Shown: in pieces, positions 1 to 6,335 of the stretch | Layout: each line of letters opens with the position of its first letter | How positions within the stretch are numbered: position 1 is the first letter of the stretch | NCBI GenBank assembly: GCA_041741995.1 | Contig: JBGSJN010000049.1 | Location: 1 to 12,084, forward strand | Reading direction: 5' to 3' | DNA from: WTXA01 sp041741995 | GTDB taxonomy: Bacteria; Bacillota; TC1 | DNA: 12,084 nt | The notes under the pieces: generated by a model | The model's input: only the letters and a program-made list of their open reading frames with translations | Database searches by the model: none | What the model was told of the DNA's origin: nothing | Translations under genes and position numbers: made by a program

Positions 1-1
1 A

Positions 2-670
2 TATCTTGGAAAGAATTATGTCTCTTATAATATTTTAGAAGTATCAGATGGTTTTAAATTAATTTGTTCAAGTGGATTAACCCTGGCAAAATTAGGACAG
101 ATTGCCAAAGAAGAAAAACTAACAGGATGTGAATACTTAAGTTATATACCTGGATCCATTGGTGGAGCTATATTAACTAATGCAGAGGCACATAAACAAG
201 CTATCGGGGACATAACAACCAAGGTTAAAGTATTAGAGAATAATAAAATAGTCGAATATACTAAAGAAATGTGTGGATTTAAATATAGAACTTCCATATT
301 CGAAAATAAAAACAATATTGTTATACTAAGTATAGAATTATTTTTAAAGAAAGGATCTATTTTGGATATTTCATCAAAGATGAAGGAAGCTAAACAATAT
401 AGATTGTCTAAACAGCCTAACAAGCCTAGTGCAGGTAGTGTTTTCAAAAATCCTAGTATTGGACCAGCTGGAAAGCTTATTGAAGATGCAGGGTTGAAAG
501 GTCTTAAAGCAGGGGATGCAAAGGTTTCAGAATTACATGGTAATTTCATTATAAATGAAAATATGGCTACCAGCGATGATGTAATATATTTAATAAAAAC
601 TATTAGACAAAAAATCAGTGACACGTATGATATTGACATTGAATTAGAAATAAAATTATTTAATATGTAG
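2..670 (+). CDS. murB: UDP-N-acetylenolpyruvoylglucosamine reductase (MurB), 5' truncated
   Basis: MurB is the cytoplasmic FAD enzyme that uses NADPH to reduce UDP-GlcNAc-enolpyruvate to UDP-MurNAc, the second committed step of peptidoglycan synthesis. The reading frame is open from the first base, and 222 residues are present of a family length near 300, so roughly 80 N-terminal residues lie outside the window. Visible family blocks are YIPGSIGGA (FAD/substrate loop), FKYRTS with the conserved Tyr-Arg, and PSAGSVFKNP with the proton-donor Ser (codon 437-439). These are followed by GKLIEDAGLKG, the SELHGNFIIN block and a terminal ELEIKLF, whose second Glu (647-649) aligns with the catalytic Glu of the family. 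Oddity: the usual MNAGAYG after the GGA block reads TNAEAHK here. It lies just upstream of divIB, a common murB position in Bacillota. Identity is very secure; the true start is not visible. Confidence 0.96.
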   Translation, partial: YLGKNYVSYNILEVSDGFKLICSSGLTLAKLGQIAKEEKLTGCEYLSYIPGSIGGAILTNAEAHKQAIGDITTKVKVLENNKIVEYTKEMCGFKYRTSIFENKNNIVILSIELFLKKGSILDISSKMKEAKQYRLSKQPNKPSAGSVFKNPSIGPAGKLIEDAGLKGLKAGDAKVSELHGNFIINENMATSDDVIYLIKTIRQKISDTYDIDIELEIKLFNM

Positions 671-672
671 GT

Positions 673-701
673 TTGCTTATTTAACTTATAATTGCTATAA
701 T
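673..701 (+). promoter_or_regulatory. Probable sigma-A promoter of the divIB-ftsZ operon
   Basis: A perfect TATAAT -10 box (696-701) is preceded by a TG extended -10 dinucleotide (693-694). Exactly 17 bases upstream is TTGCTT (673-678), which keeps the TTG of the -35 consensus. Transcription would start near 707-709, leaving a leader of about 25 bases before divIB. It sits in the only non-coding gap large enough for a promoter between murB and hslO. This is a sequence match only; AT-rich DNA gives chance TATAAT hits, but the spacing and extended -10 make this a good candidate. Confidence 0.7.
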
Positions 702-717
702 ACTACTATATGTAGTA
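701..717. promoter_or_regulatory. Inverted repeat at the transcription start, weak NrdR-box resemblance
   Basis: Two perfect 6-base arms, TACTAC (701-706) and GTAGTA (712-717), flank TATAT directly downstream of the -10 box. The inner ten bases at 706-715 (CTATATGTAG) match nine of ten positions of the NrdR-box core CwAtATaTwG as I recall it, but the outer positions match poorly. No convincing second box lies one integral number of helical turns away. It could be an operator, a 5' transcript hairpin or chance. Confidence 0.3.
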
Positions 718-721
718 AATT

Positions 722-727
722 GGGGGG
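722..727 (+). promoter_or_regulatory. Ribosome binding site of divIB (GGGGGG)
   Basis: A run of six G can pair with the CCUCC anti-Shine-Dalgarno through G-C and one G-U pair. It lies 6 bases before the ATC at 734, a normal spacing. There is no ATG, GTG or TTG in the divIB frame within reach, so this site is the main evidence for where translation begins. Confidence 0.6.
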
Positions 728-733
728 ATAGGA

Positions 734-1513
734 ATCAAAAGACGCAAAGAAAATGAAGGTGAGAAAGATAAAAAATCTTCATTTAAAACTAAATTAAAAA
801 AGTTTTTTCTAACTCTAACTTTATTATCAATTACTATATCAATAAGTTATTTTGCTTTTTTTTCAAGTTTCTTCAATATTGAAATTGTTGAATTAAAAGG
901 AGTATACTCTTTAGAACCTGGTCAAGTAGAGAAAACAGCAAATATGAATTTTGGATCTAATATATTTTTACAAAATTTATTAGCAAAAGAAAAATCAATT
1001 AAAGAAAAATTTAATATTATAGACAAAGTTAAGATAAAGCAGGAACTACCAAATAAAATAATAATAGAGGTAACTGAAAAAAAACCTAAACTAGTACTTT
1101 TAAATCAACAAGAATACTTATTTATTGATGCAAATGGTGAGATAATTAATCAAAGCAATAAGCTGAACCAAAGCACAGCGCCTATACTTACTGGAACTTA
1201 CTTAGAAAGTGAAACCAGGGTAGGGCAAGTATTAGTACAAAAGGATATAAGGTTAGCACTTGATTTTATAAAAGAAGTACCAGAGGACAAACAATATCTG
1301 TTAAATGAGATTACAGTTAACGATTATGGAGTAGCCATATATCCAACTGGAAGCTACAAGGTCTTAATAGGTGAAAATACTGATGTTCTCAAAAAACTGA
1401 AAACTATAGAGACACTGTTAAGAGACAGTGAGCTCTTGGGAAATACTATAGACTATATTGACGTTTCAAATCCGGATAAAATTATTTTAAAAACCAAGGA
1501 GGATCTCACGTGA
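734..1513 (+). CDS. divIB: Cell division protein DivIB/FtsQ with apparent non-AUG start
   Basis: DivIB (FtsQ in Gram-negatives) is a bitopic membrane protein of the divisome that works with FtsL and DivIC to activate septal peptidoglycan synthesis. From 734 the product has 259 residues, close to the usual 260 or so. It has a Lys/Arg-rich cytoplasmic tail (1-23), one membrane segment (about 24-46, Phe/Leu/Ile/Ser-rich), then an extracellular POTRA domain beginning IEIVELKGVYSLEPGQV (about 49-118) and the beta domain. The first ATG in frame, at 944 (residue 71), would remove the membrane anchor and half the POTRA domain, so it cannot be the real start. An in-frame stop at 716-718 limits the start to ATT 719, ATA 728 or ATC 734. 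ATC 734 is chosen because the G-run lies 6 bases ahead. The last four bases overlap the ftsZ start (GTGA), implying coupling. The function is secure; the start codon is the uncertain part. Confidence 0.88.
   Translation: MKRRKENEGEKDKKSSFKTKLKKFFLTLTLLSITISISYFAFFSSFFNIEIVELKGVYSLEPGQVEKTANMNFGSNIFLQNLLAKEKSIKEKFNIIDKVKIKQELPNKIIIEVTEKKPKLVLLNQQEYLFIDANGEIINQSNKLNQSTAPILTGTYLESETRVGQVLVQKDIRLALDFIKEVPEDKQYLLNEITVNDYGVAIYPTGSYKVLIGENTDVLKKLKTIETLLRDSELLGNTIDYIDVSNPDKIILKTKEDLT
1496..1502 (+). promoter_or_regulatory. Ribosome binding site deciding the GTG start of ftsZ
   Basis: AAGGAGG is a near-perfect Shine-Dalgarno, 7 bases before GTG 1510 and inside the 3' end of divIB. It supports the GTG start, which gives the expected N-terminal length ahead of the nucleotide-binding domain. 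Confidence 0.85.
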
Positions 1514-2601
1514 TTGAATTTGAAGATGCAAATTTTAACAACTCAGCAAGTATTAAGGTAGTTGGAATTGGTGGCGGTGGTAATAATGCTATCAATAGAA
1601 TGATTGAAGCTGGCCTACAAGGGGTAGACTTCATATCTATCAATACTGATGCTCAATCATTACAAAGCTCATTGGCGAACAAAAAGATACAAATTGGCAG
1701 TAAGTTAACTAAAGGCTTAGGAGCCGGAGCTAATCCTGAAATAGGAAAAGCCGCTGCAGATGAAAGCAAAGAAGAACTATATAAACTGTTACAAGGTACA
1801 GATATGATCTTTATCACTGCAGGAATGGGTGGTGGAACAGGAACTGGTGCAGCACCGGTAGTTGCTCAAATAGCCAAAGAGGTTGGAGCTTTAACTATTG
1901 GAGTTGTAACAAAGCCATTTTCGTTTGAAGGTAAAAAAAGAGAAGCTTCAGCAAGAGATGGTATTGAAAAGCTTTCTCAATATGTAGATAGTTTAATAAT
2001 TGTTCAAAATGATAAATTATTAGAACTAGCTGATAAAAGAACCCCGATGCTACAAGCTTTTAAGATGGCTGATGATATATTAAGACAAGGTGTTCAAAGT
2101 ATCTCAGACTTAATTGTTATGCCTGCATTAATCAATCTAGACTTTGCTGACGTTAGAACTATTATGTCAGAAAATGGAGCTGCATTGATGGGTATTGGTA
2201 GATCCTCTGGTGAAAATAGAGCTCAAGAAGCTGCTATTGCATCAATTTCAAGTGCTTTACTAGATACTAGTATTGACGGAGCTAAGGGCGTACTTCTTAA
2301 TATTACTGGTGGTAGTGACTTAACACTTTATGAAGTAAATGAAATTGCTAATATCGTTACTGAAGCATGTGATGCTGAAGTTAATGTGATATTTGGTGCT
2401 TCAATTGATTCATCCATAGAGGATGAAGTATCTGTTACAGTTATAGCTACAGGATTCGAGGGTGAATTTACTAGTATTAAAAGCAGACAAAAGAAAAGCA
2501 AAAAGGAATTAGATGATATAAAAGCGGCTGAAGAAGCTGCTAAGGAAGATGAAAAAGAAAGTTTGGACATAGTATTTACTATTCCTAAATTTCTTGAATA
2601 A
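1510..2601 (+). CDS. ftsZ: Cell division GTPase FtsZ
   Basis: FtsZ is the tubulin homologue that polymerises into the Z-ring at mid-cell. The 363 residues show the N-terminal GIGGGGNNAINRM nucleotide loop (19-31), the tubulin signature GGGTGTG (107-113) and the synergy loop NLDFADVRTIM with the two catalytic Asp (D211, D214). The GTPase/C-terminal core ends near residue 317 (IATGF). A short, highly charged Lys/Glu/Ala linker (about 320-351) follows, then the C-terminal peptide SLDIVFTIPKFLE, the docking site for SepF, ZapA-type and FtsA-type partners. The linker is shorter than in Bacillus, and the usual basic residues after the FL of the tail are absent: the protein ends in Glu. Translation starts at GTG with a strong ribosome binding site and overlaps divIB by four bases. 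The sepF gene lies four genes downstream, so the Z-ring and one of its membrane anchors are encoded together. Identification is certain. Confidence 0.99.
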   Translation: MIEFEDANFNNSASIKVVGIGGGGNNAINRMIEAGLQGVDFISINTDAQSLQSSLANKKIQIGSKLTKGLGAGANPEIGKAAADESKEELYKLLQGTDMIFITAGMGGGTGTGAAPVVAQIAKEVGALTIGVVTKPFSFEGKKREASARDGIEKLSQYVDSLIIVQNDKLLELADKRTPMLQAFKMADDILRQGVQSISDLIVMPALINLDFADVRTIMSENGAALMGIGRSSGENRAQEAAIASISSALLDTSIDGAKGVLLNITGGSDLTLYEVNEIANIVTEACDAEVNVIFGASIDSSIEDEVSVTVIATGFEGEFTSIKSRQKKSKKELDDIKAAEEAAKEDEKESLDIVFTIPKFLE

Positions 2602-2613
2602 GCGTTAAGAATT

Positions 2614-3090
2614 ATGCGTTGCATATATTGTAATAGCCCCGATTCAAAAGTACTTGACTCCAGACCAGTAGAAGATGGAAATGGTATCAGACGTAGAAGA
2701 GAATGTATTGTATGCAAAAAAAGATTTACAACCTATGAAAAAGCAGAACAAGCACCGATAATTGTCATTAAAAAAAATAGCAAAAGAGATTTATTCGATA
2801 AGGATAAATTATTAAGAGGTATTCTAAAGTCTTGCCAAAAAACCAATGTTGGTTTTGAAGCGATTGAAAAAATGGTTGATGAAATCGAAAGAGATTTACA
2901 TAATGTTGGAGAAAAAGAAATCAAAAGTGAATTAATCGGGCAAATGGTGATGAACCATCTTCAAAAGCTTGATCCTGTAGCATATGTACGCTTTGCATCA
3001 GTTTACAGGGAATTCAAGGATGTTGAAACTTTCAGAGAAGAGATTGAAAGTTTGCTAAATACCAAGAACAAAAAGAATAGCCGCTCATAG
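2614..3090 (+). CDS. nrdR: Transcriptional repressor NrdR of ribonucleotide reductase genes
   Basis: NrdR binds paired NrdR boxes upstream of nrd genes and represses them according to the ATP/dATP state sensed by its ATP-cone domain. The 158 residues begin with the family zinc ribbon MRCIYCNSPDSKVLDSRP with C3, C6, C31 and C34 and the basic GIRRRRECIVC DNA-binding stretch. The ATP-cone follows from about 49 to 139 (PIIVIKKNSKRDLFDKDKL, then LDPVAYVRFASVYREF). Length matches the family (150-160). It follows ftsZ by 12 bases with only a weak ribosome binding site (TTAAG), so translation may depend on coupling to ftsZ. Its stop codon lies in the loop of a strong hairpin. No nrd target genes are in the window; a weak NrdR-box-like palindrome at the operon promoter could allow autoregulation. 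Confidence 0.97.
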   Translation: MRCIYCNSPDSKVLDSRPVEDGNGIRRRRECIVCKKRFTTYEKAEQAPIIVIKKNSKRDLFDKDKLLRGILKSCQKTNVGFEAIEKMVDEIERDLHNVGEKEIKSELIGQMVMNHLQKLDPVAYVRFASVYREFKDVETFREEIESLLNTKNKKNSRS

Positions 3091-3099
3091 AGCGGCTAT
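3077..3099 (+). terminator. Strong intergenic hairpin spanning the nrdR stop codon; possible attenuator
   Basis: A perfect 10-bp stem (ATAGCCGCTC at 3077-3086 against 3090-3099) closes a 3-base loop, ATA. The TAG stop of nrdR (3088-3090) lies in the loop and first base of the right arm. The stem is unusually G+C-rich for this DNA. Only a short ATTT follows, not a real U-run, so complete termination is doubtful; partial termination, RNA processing or mRNA stabilisation are alternatives. The pgeF ribosome binding site (AGGAG, 3104-3108) begins just after it and is not sequestered. Confidence 0.5.
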
Positions 3100-3113
3100 A
3101 TTTAGGAGAAGCG

Positions 3114-3881
3114 ATGTATATTCTTACCTATAAAAATAGACGATTGCTAAAAAGTAATGTGTTAGAACAAATTAATTTTGTAGAACATGCTTTTTCAACG
3201 CGTGATTTTGGAAATCTTGGATTACATGTTGGAGATATAAAAGAAAATGTAGTTGCAAATAGAAGACTATTTGCTGAATCATTAGATATTGATTCCAATA
3301 GATTAGTTTCAGCTAAACAGGTTCATGGAAATAATGTTGTAAGAGTGACTTTGGATGACTTAGGAAAAGGGTCAACCGACTATGAAAAGAGCATAGAAAA
3401 TACAGATGCCTTAATTACAAATGCTCCAGGCTTGCCACTTTTTGCATTTTATGCTGATTGTGTGCCGGTATTTATAGTAGACCCTATTAAAGAAGCCATA
3501 GGCATTATTCATTCCGGATGGAAAGGTACTTTGAATAACATAGCAGCTAATACTATTGATGCTTTTATTAAAGAATTTAATTCAAAGCCACAGGATCTAA
3601 TCGCTGTTATTGGGCCATATATTTGTAAGGCTTGTTATGAAGTTAGCAATGATATTATTGAAAAATTTAAGGGGTTTGGTTATATTGAGGAAACATATAA
3701 TGAAAATAACCATCTTGATCTAGGTAATATCATAAATAAACAGTTGTTAAATAAGGGCTTAAACAAAATAGAAAAAGCAGAATATTGTACCAGTTGTGAT
3801 TTAGATATGTTTTATTCTCATAGGAAAGAATGTGGTAAGACAGGAAGAATGGCTGGAATAATTATGATAAAAGGAGACTAA
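3114..3881 (+). CDS. pgeF: Peptidoglycan editing factor PgeF (YlmD/YfiH family, laccase-domain fold)
   Basis: Members of this family (formerly annotated as polyphenol oxidase or laccase) act in the cytoplasm. E. coli PgeF removes wrongly incorporated L-Ser from the peptide stem of UDP-MurNAc precursors; purine nucleoside phosphorylase/deaminase activity is also reported for relatives. The 255 residues carry the three metal-binding signatures: SAKQVHG (H71), FYADCVP (C116) and IIHSGWKG (H133). The IGPYICKACYEV block and the C-terminal CTSCDLDMFYSHRKECGKTGRM block are also present. Length is typical (about 250-280). The ATG at 3114 has AGGAG five bases upstream. The stop is immediately followed by ylmE, matching the ylmD-ylmE pair of Bacillus. 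The editing role is transferred from the E. coli family member and has not been shown for this clade. Confidence 0.95.
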   Translation: MYILTYKNRRLLKSNVLEQINFVEHAFSTRDFGNLGLHVGDIKENVVANRRLFAESLDIDSNRLVSAKQVHGNNVVRVTLDDLGKGSTDYEKSIENTDALITNAPGLPLFAFYADCVPVFIVDPIKEAIGIIHSGWKGTLNNIAANTIDAFIKEFNSKPQDLIAVIGPYICKACYEVSNDIIEKFKGFGYIEETYNENNHLDLGNIINKQLLNKGLNKIEKAEYCTSCDLDMFYSHRKECGKTGRMAGIIMIKGD

Positions 3882-4565
3882 ATGGATACATTAAAGAAAA
3901 ATCTTGAAATAATAAATAAAGAAATTAAAGAAAGTATGGAATTAGCACAAAGAAAAGATGAAGTGTTGCTAGTAGGAGTAACTAAGACTTTTCCTGTTGA
4001 TGTTATTTCTGAAGGTCTTAAACTTGGAATAAATGATGTAGGTGAAAATAAAGCACAGGAATTTTCTGGAAAATATGATATAATTAGAGATAAAGTAAAT
4101 TGGCATTTTATAGGTCATTTACAGAAGAATAAAGTTAAGTATATTGTAGGTAAAGCAAAATTGATACATTCAGTAGATTCATTTGAATTAGCTGAAGAAA
4201 TATCAAAACGAAGTGAAAAACTTAATTTAATACAAGATGTTTTAATTGAAGTAAATGTCTCAGGAGAAGAAAGTAAATTTGGTGTTATGAAAGAAAATAT
4301 CATGGAATTACTCAATAAGATATCAAATTTAAAAGGTATTAGAGTAAGCGGTTTGATGACAATGGCTCCAAATGTAGAGGATGAATCTGTTGTTAGAGAT
4401 GTTTTTAAAGGATTAAGACTTCTAAAAGAGGAGATTAGTAATATGAATATTAATAATATTTGTATGGACTATCTTTCAATGGGCATGAGCCAGGATTTTA
4501 AATGGGCTATACTTGAAGGAGCAAATATCATTAGAGTTGGATCCTCATTATACGGAAAAAGATAA
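3882..4565 (+). CDS. ylmE: PLP homeostasis protein (YggS/YlmE/PROSC family)
   Basis: This is a single-domain alanine-racemase-fold barrel protein that binds pyridoxal phosphate and buffers cellular PLP and related amino- and keto-acid pools; no catalytic activity is firmly established for the family. The 227 residues show LVGVTKT with the PLP-binding Lys (K35), DVGENKAQEF, WHFIGHLQKNK, the strand VLIEVNVSGEESKFG and GLMTMAP. The phosphate-binding tail is MGMSQDFKWAILEGANIIRVGSSLYG. Length is typical (about 225-235). ATG 3882 abuts the pgeF stop, with AAGGAG (3871-3876) five bases upstream inside pgeF, so the two are likely coupled. It sits upstream of sepF as in Bacillus and Streptococcus. 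Confidence 0.96.
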   Translation: MDTLKKNLEIINKEIKESMELAQRKDEVLLVGVTKTFPVDVISEGLKLGINDVGENKAQEFSGKYDIIRDKVNWHFIGHLQKNKVKYIVGKAKLIHSVDSFELAEEISKRSEKLNLIQDVLIEVNVSGEESKFGVMKENIMELLNKISNLKGIRVSGLMTMAPNVEDESVVRDVFKGLRLLKEEISNMNINNICMDYLSMGMSQDFKWAILEGANIIRVGSSLYGKR

Positions 4566-4579
4566 TAGGAGGTATTATT

Positions 4580-5050
4580 ATGATTGAAAGAATTAAGGGT
4601 TATTTTTCAAAAGAAGAAGAGTACGAAGATGACGAATATGAGGAAAATGAAGAAGATGATGAGTATTCTGATGATGAATACGATTATGATGACAAGGATG
4701 AAAAAAAAGGTGAACTGGATGGCTTTAGTGATGAACTATTCACCAAGGATGTTAAGAAGAAATTATCAGTAGTATTAATAAGCCCTGATACATTCAACGA
4801 TTCAATTAGAATATCAGATGAATTAAAGAAAAATAAAATGGTTATAGTAAATCTTGAAGATATAGATTTTGAAGAAGCTAGAAAAATTGTGGACTTTGTA
4901 AGTGGAACTGTTTATGCATTAGGTGGTTCAATTAATAAGGTTAGCAGTAAAATAATAGCCTTTTCACCAATATTTGTAGATGTGCAAAATACCATTACTG
5001 TCAGAAGAAAAGATAAAGGTATGGATATACCTAACTTTAGAAAAATATAG
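4580..5050 (+). CDS. sepF: Cell division protein SepF, membrane anchor of FtsZ
   Basis: SepF assembles on the membrane through an N-terminal amphipathic helix and binds the FtsZ C-terminal peptide, acting in place of or beside FtsA. The 156 residues begin with the helix MIERIKGYFS, then an extremely acidic Asp/Glu/Tyr tract (11-42). The DUF552/SepF core follows (about 61-137): SPDTFNDSIRISDELK, VIVNLEDIDFEEARKIVDF, SGTVYALGGSI and SPIFVDV. A 19-residue tail follows, ending in MDIPNFRKI, which looks like an FtsZ C-terminal peptide. TAGGAGG lies seven bases before ATG 4580. Neighbours ylmE and proC fit the conserved sepF locus. No ftsA is seen here, so SepF may be the main Z-ring tether, though ftsA could be elsewhere. 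Confidence 0.97.
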   Translation: MIERIKGYFSKEEEYEDDEYEENEEDDEYSDDEYDYDDKDEKKGELDGFSDELFTKDVKKKLSVVLISPDTFNDSIRISDELKKNKMVIVNLEDIDFEEARKIVDFVSGTVYALGGSINKVSSKIIAFSPIFVDVQNTITVRRKDKGMDIPNFRKI

Positions 5051-5051
5051 T

Positions 5052-5057
5052 GAGGTG
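5052..5057 (+). promoter_or_regulatory. Ribosome binding site deciding the TTG start of proC
   Basis: GAGGTG immediately follows the sepF stop and lies 6 bases before TTG 5064. That start gives a protein beginning just before the Rossmann strand, as in other ProC proteins. GTG 5055 is in frame but overlaps this site, and ATG 4980 would overlap sepF by 71 bases. Confidence 0.75.
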
Positions 5058-5063
5058 TTAGCA

Positions 5064-5867
5064 TTGAGGATTGGCTTTATTGGTTCTGGCAATATGGCAG
5101 AAGCTATTATAGCAGGAATGATAAAATCAGATTTTCCAAAAAAGGATATACTGATTCTTGATGTGAATCAAGAAAGAATTGATTTGATGGTTGAAAAACA
5201 TAAGGTATCATCGATTGATATTGATAGTTTTTTTCTTGAAGCTGATATTATAGTTTTAGCAGTAAAACCTCAAATTATTGAAAAGGTTTTAATAACCTAT
5301 AAAAATCATATTCGTAAAGATCACTTATTAATTTCTATAGCGGCAGGAATTACAATTGATAAAATATTGAGCCTGTCTTCAACTGAAAAAATTGTAAGAG
5401 TAATGCCTAATACACCTGCTCTTATTTCTATGGGGATTTCAGCCTTGACTTATAAAAGTAAACAAATAAGTGAAAAGGATAAAAATCAAGTAGAATCTAT
5501 TATGAAATCTATTGGTGAGTTCGTTTGGTTGGAGGAAAATCAAATGAATGCTGTAACTGCTTTAAGTGGAAGTGGGCCAGCCTATGTTTATAGATTTGTT
5601 GATGCAATGATAGATAGTGGAGTCTTAATTGGATTAAATAGAGATTTAGCTAGAAAATTAGTTATTGAGACTGTACTAGGTAGTACAATGATGTTGAAAA
5701 CATCAGCAAAGAGCCCTAAGGAACTTGAGAGTCAAGTTACTTCACCTGGAGGCACAACTATACATGGCTTGGTTTCTATGGAAAAAAACAATTTTTCTTC
5801 CTCGATAAAAGAAGGTATAAAAGCAGCTTATGAAAGAGCTATAGAACTAGGAAAAGAAAATAAATAA
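5064..5867 (+). CDS. proC: Pyrroline-5-carboxylate reductase (ProC)
   Basis: ProC catalyses the last step of proline synthesis, NAD(P)H-dependent reduction of 1-pyrroline-5-carboxylate to L-proline, in the cytoplasm. With the TTG start the product has 267 residues, matching E. coli ProC (269). It opens with the dinucleotide loop RIGFIGSGNMAEAI, followed by IVLAVKPQ and the VMPNTPALISMGISAL block. The C-terminal helical dimerisation/substrate domain has ALSGSGPAYVYRFVDAMIDSG and SPGGTTIHGL, which hold the P5C-binding residues. It takes the place between sepF and divIVA that ylmG and ylmH occupy in Bacillus. proA and proB are not in the window, so proline synthesis is not clustered here. Identification is secure; the start is likely but not certain. 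Confidence 0.97.
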   Translation: MRIGFIGSGNMAEAIIAGMIKSDFPKKDILILDVNQERIDLMVEKHKVSSIDIDSFFLEADIIVLAVKPQIIEKVLITYKNHIRKDHLLISIAAGITIDKILSLSSTEKIVRVMPNTPALISMGISALTYKSKQISEKDKNQVESIMKSIGEFVWLEENQMNAVTALSGSGPAYVYRFVDAMIDSGVLIGLNRDLARKLVIETVLGSTMMLKTSAKSPKELESQVTSPGGTTIHGLVSMEKNNFSSSIKEGIKAAYERAIELGKENK

Positions 5868-5885
5868 TTTTTTGGGAGGATTGAC

Positions 5886-6335
5886 ATGCAAATAACACCA
5901 GAAGTGATTGAAAGTAAAGAGTTTAAAACAGGTTTAAGAGGTTATGATAAAAAGGAAGTTGATATTTTTCTTGATGAAATAATTGAAGAATTTGAAGAGG
6001 TTTTGAATAAAAATCAAAAACTTAAGGAAGAAAAAGATATTTTGTTAAATCAATTAGCTCATTATAAAAAGAAAGAAAATGAATTGAACGAAACTTTGCT
6101 AAAAGCTCAAGAATCTGCAGAAAAATTAATTGCCAGAGCTAAGGCAGAATATGAAGCAAAAATGGAAAAGGCTAATAGTATGTTACAAAATGCCAATGCA
6201 GATAAATATGAACAAGGGAAAAAACTTGAAGAAAAGTATAATACCTTGAAAATGAAATATCTTAAATATAGAAATACAATTAAAAATGACTTAAGAAAAC
6301 AACTAGAAATTCTAGATAGAGACATAGTCGAATAA
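5886..6335 (+). CDS. divIVA: Septum/pole placement coiled-coil protein DivIVA
   Basis: DivIVA senses negative membrane curvature at poles and nascent septa and recruits partners for division-site selection or polar growth. The 149 residues start with the conserved lipid-binding domain: TPEVIESKEFKTGLRGYDKKEVDIFLDEI. R18 of the membrane-inserting pair is kept, but the usual Phe at position 17 is Leu. The rest (about 32-149) is a Lys/Glu-rich coiled coil, slightly shorter than in Bacillus (164). GGAGGA lies 5 bases before ATG 5886. It precedes ileS by 20 bases, the same divIVA-ileS junction as in Bacillus. DivIVA-like paralogues such as GpsB are possible, but the position beside ileS favours true DivIVA. 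Confidence 0.93.
   Translation: MQITPEVIESKEFKTGLRGYDKKEVDIFLDEIIEEFEEVLNKNQKLKEEKDILLNQLAHYKKKENELNETLLKAQESAEKLIARAKAEYEAKMEKANSMLQNANADKYEQGKKLEEKYNTLKMKYLKYRNTIKNDLRKQLEILDRDIVE

Noticed and set aside
142..639. A long open frame on the minus strand across murB
   Set aside because: It is the complement of clear MurB coding sequence, its product matches no family I recognise, and it has no supporting ribosome binding site or context.
720..760. A frameshift linking TTG 720 or ATG 753 to divIB
   Set aside because: Both frames hit stops almost at once (TTG 720 after three codons, ATG 753 after about 14), and the divIB frame reads well from 737, so no single-base shift inside coding sequence is needed; only an indel at the start itself remains possible.
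944..1513. ATG 944 as the start of divIB
   Set aside because: It would delete the membrane anchor and half the POTRA domain, which are plainly encoded in the same frame upstream.
4584..4772. A Met/Lys-rich open frame inside the start of sepF
   Set aside because: It is a frame-shifted reading of the acidic GAA/GAT repeat tract of sepF, low in complexity and without its own ribosome binding site.
4980..5063. ATG 4980 as the start of proC
   Set aside because: It would overlap sepF by 71 bases and add 28 residues with no ProC counterpart; TTG 5064 has a good ribosome binding site and gives family length.
6303..6315. Palindrome CTAGAAATTCTAG near the end of divIVA
   Set aside because: It lies in coding sequence, is made of ordinary codons (Leu-Glu-Ile-Leu) and has no promoter or U-run beside it; probably chance.
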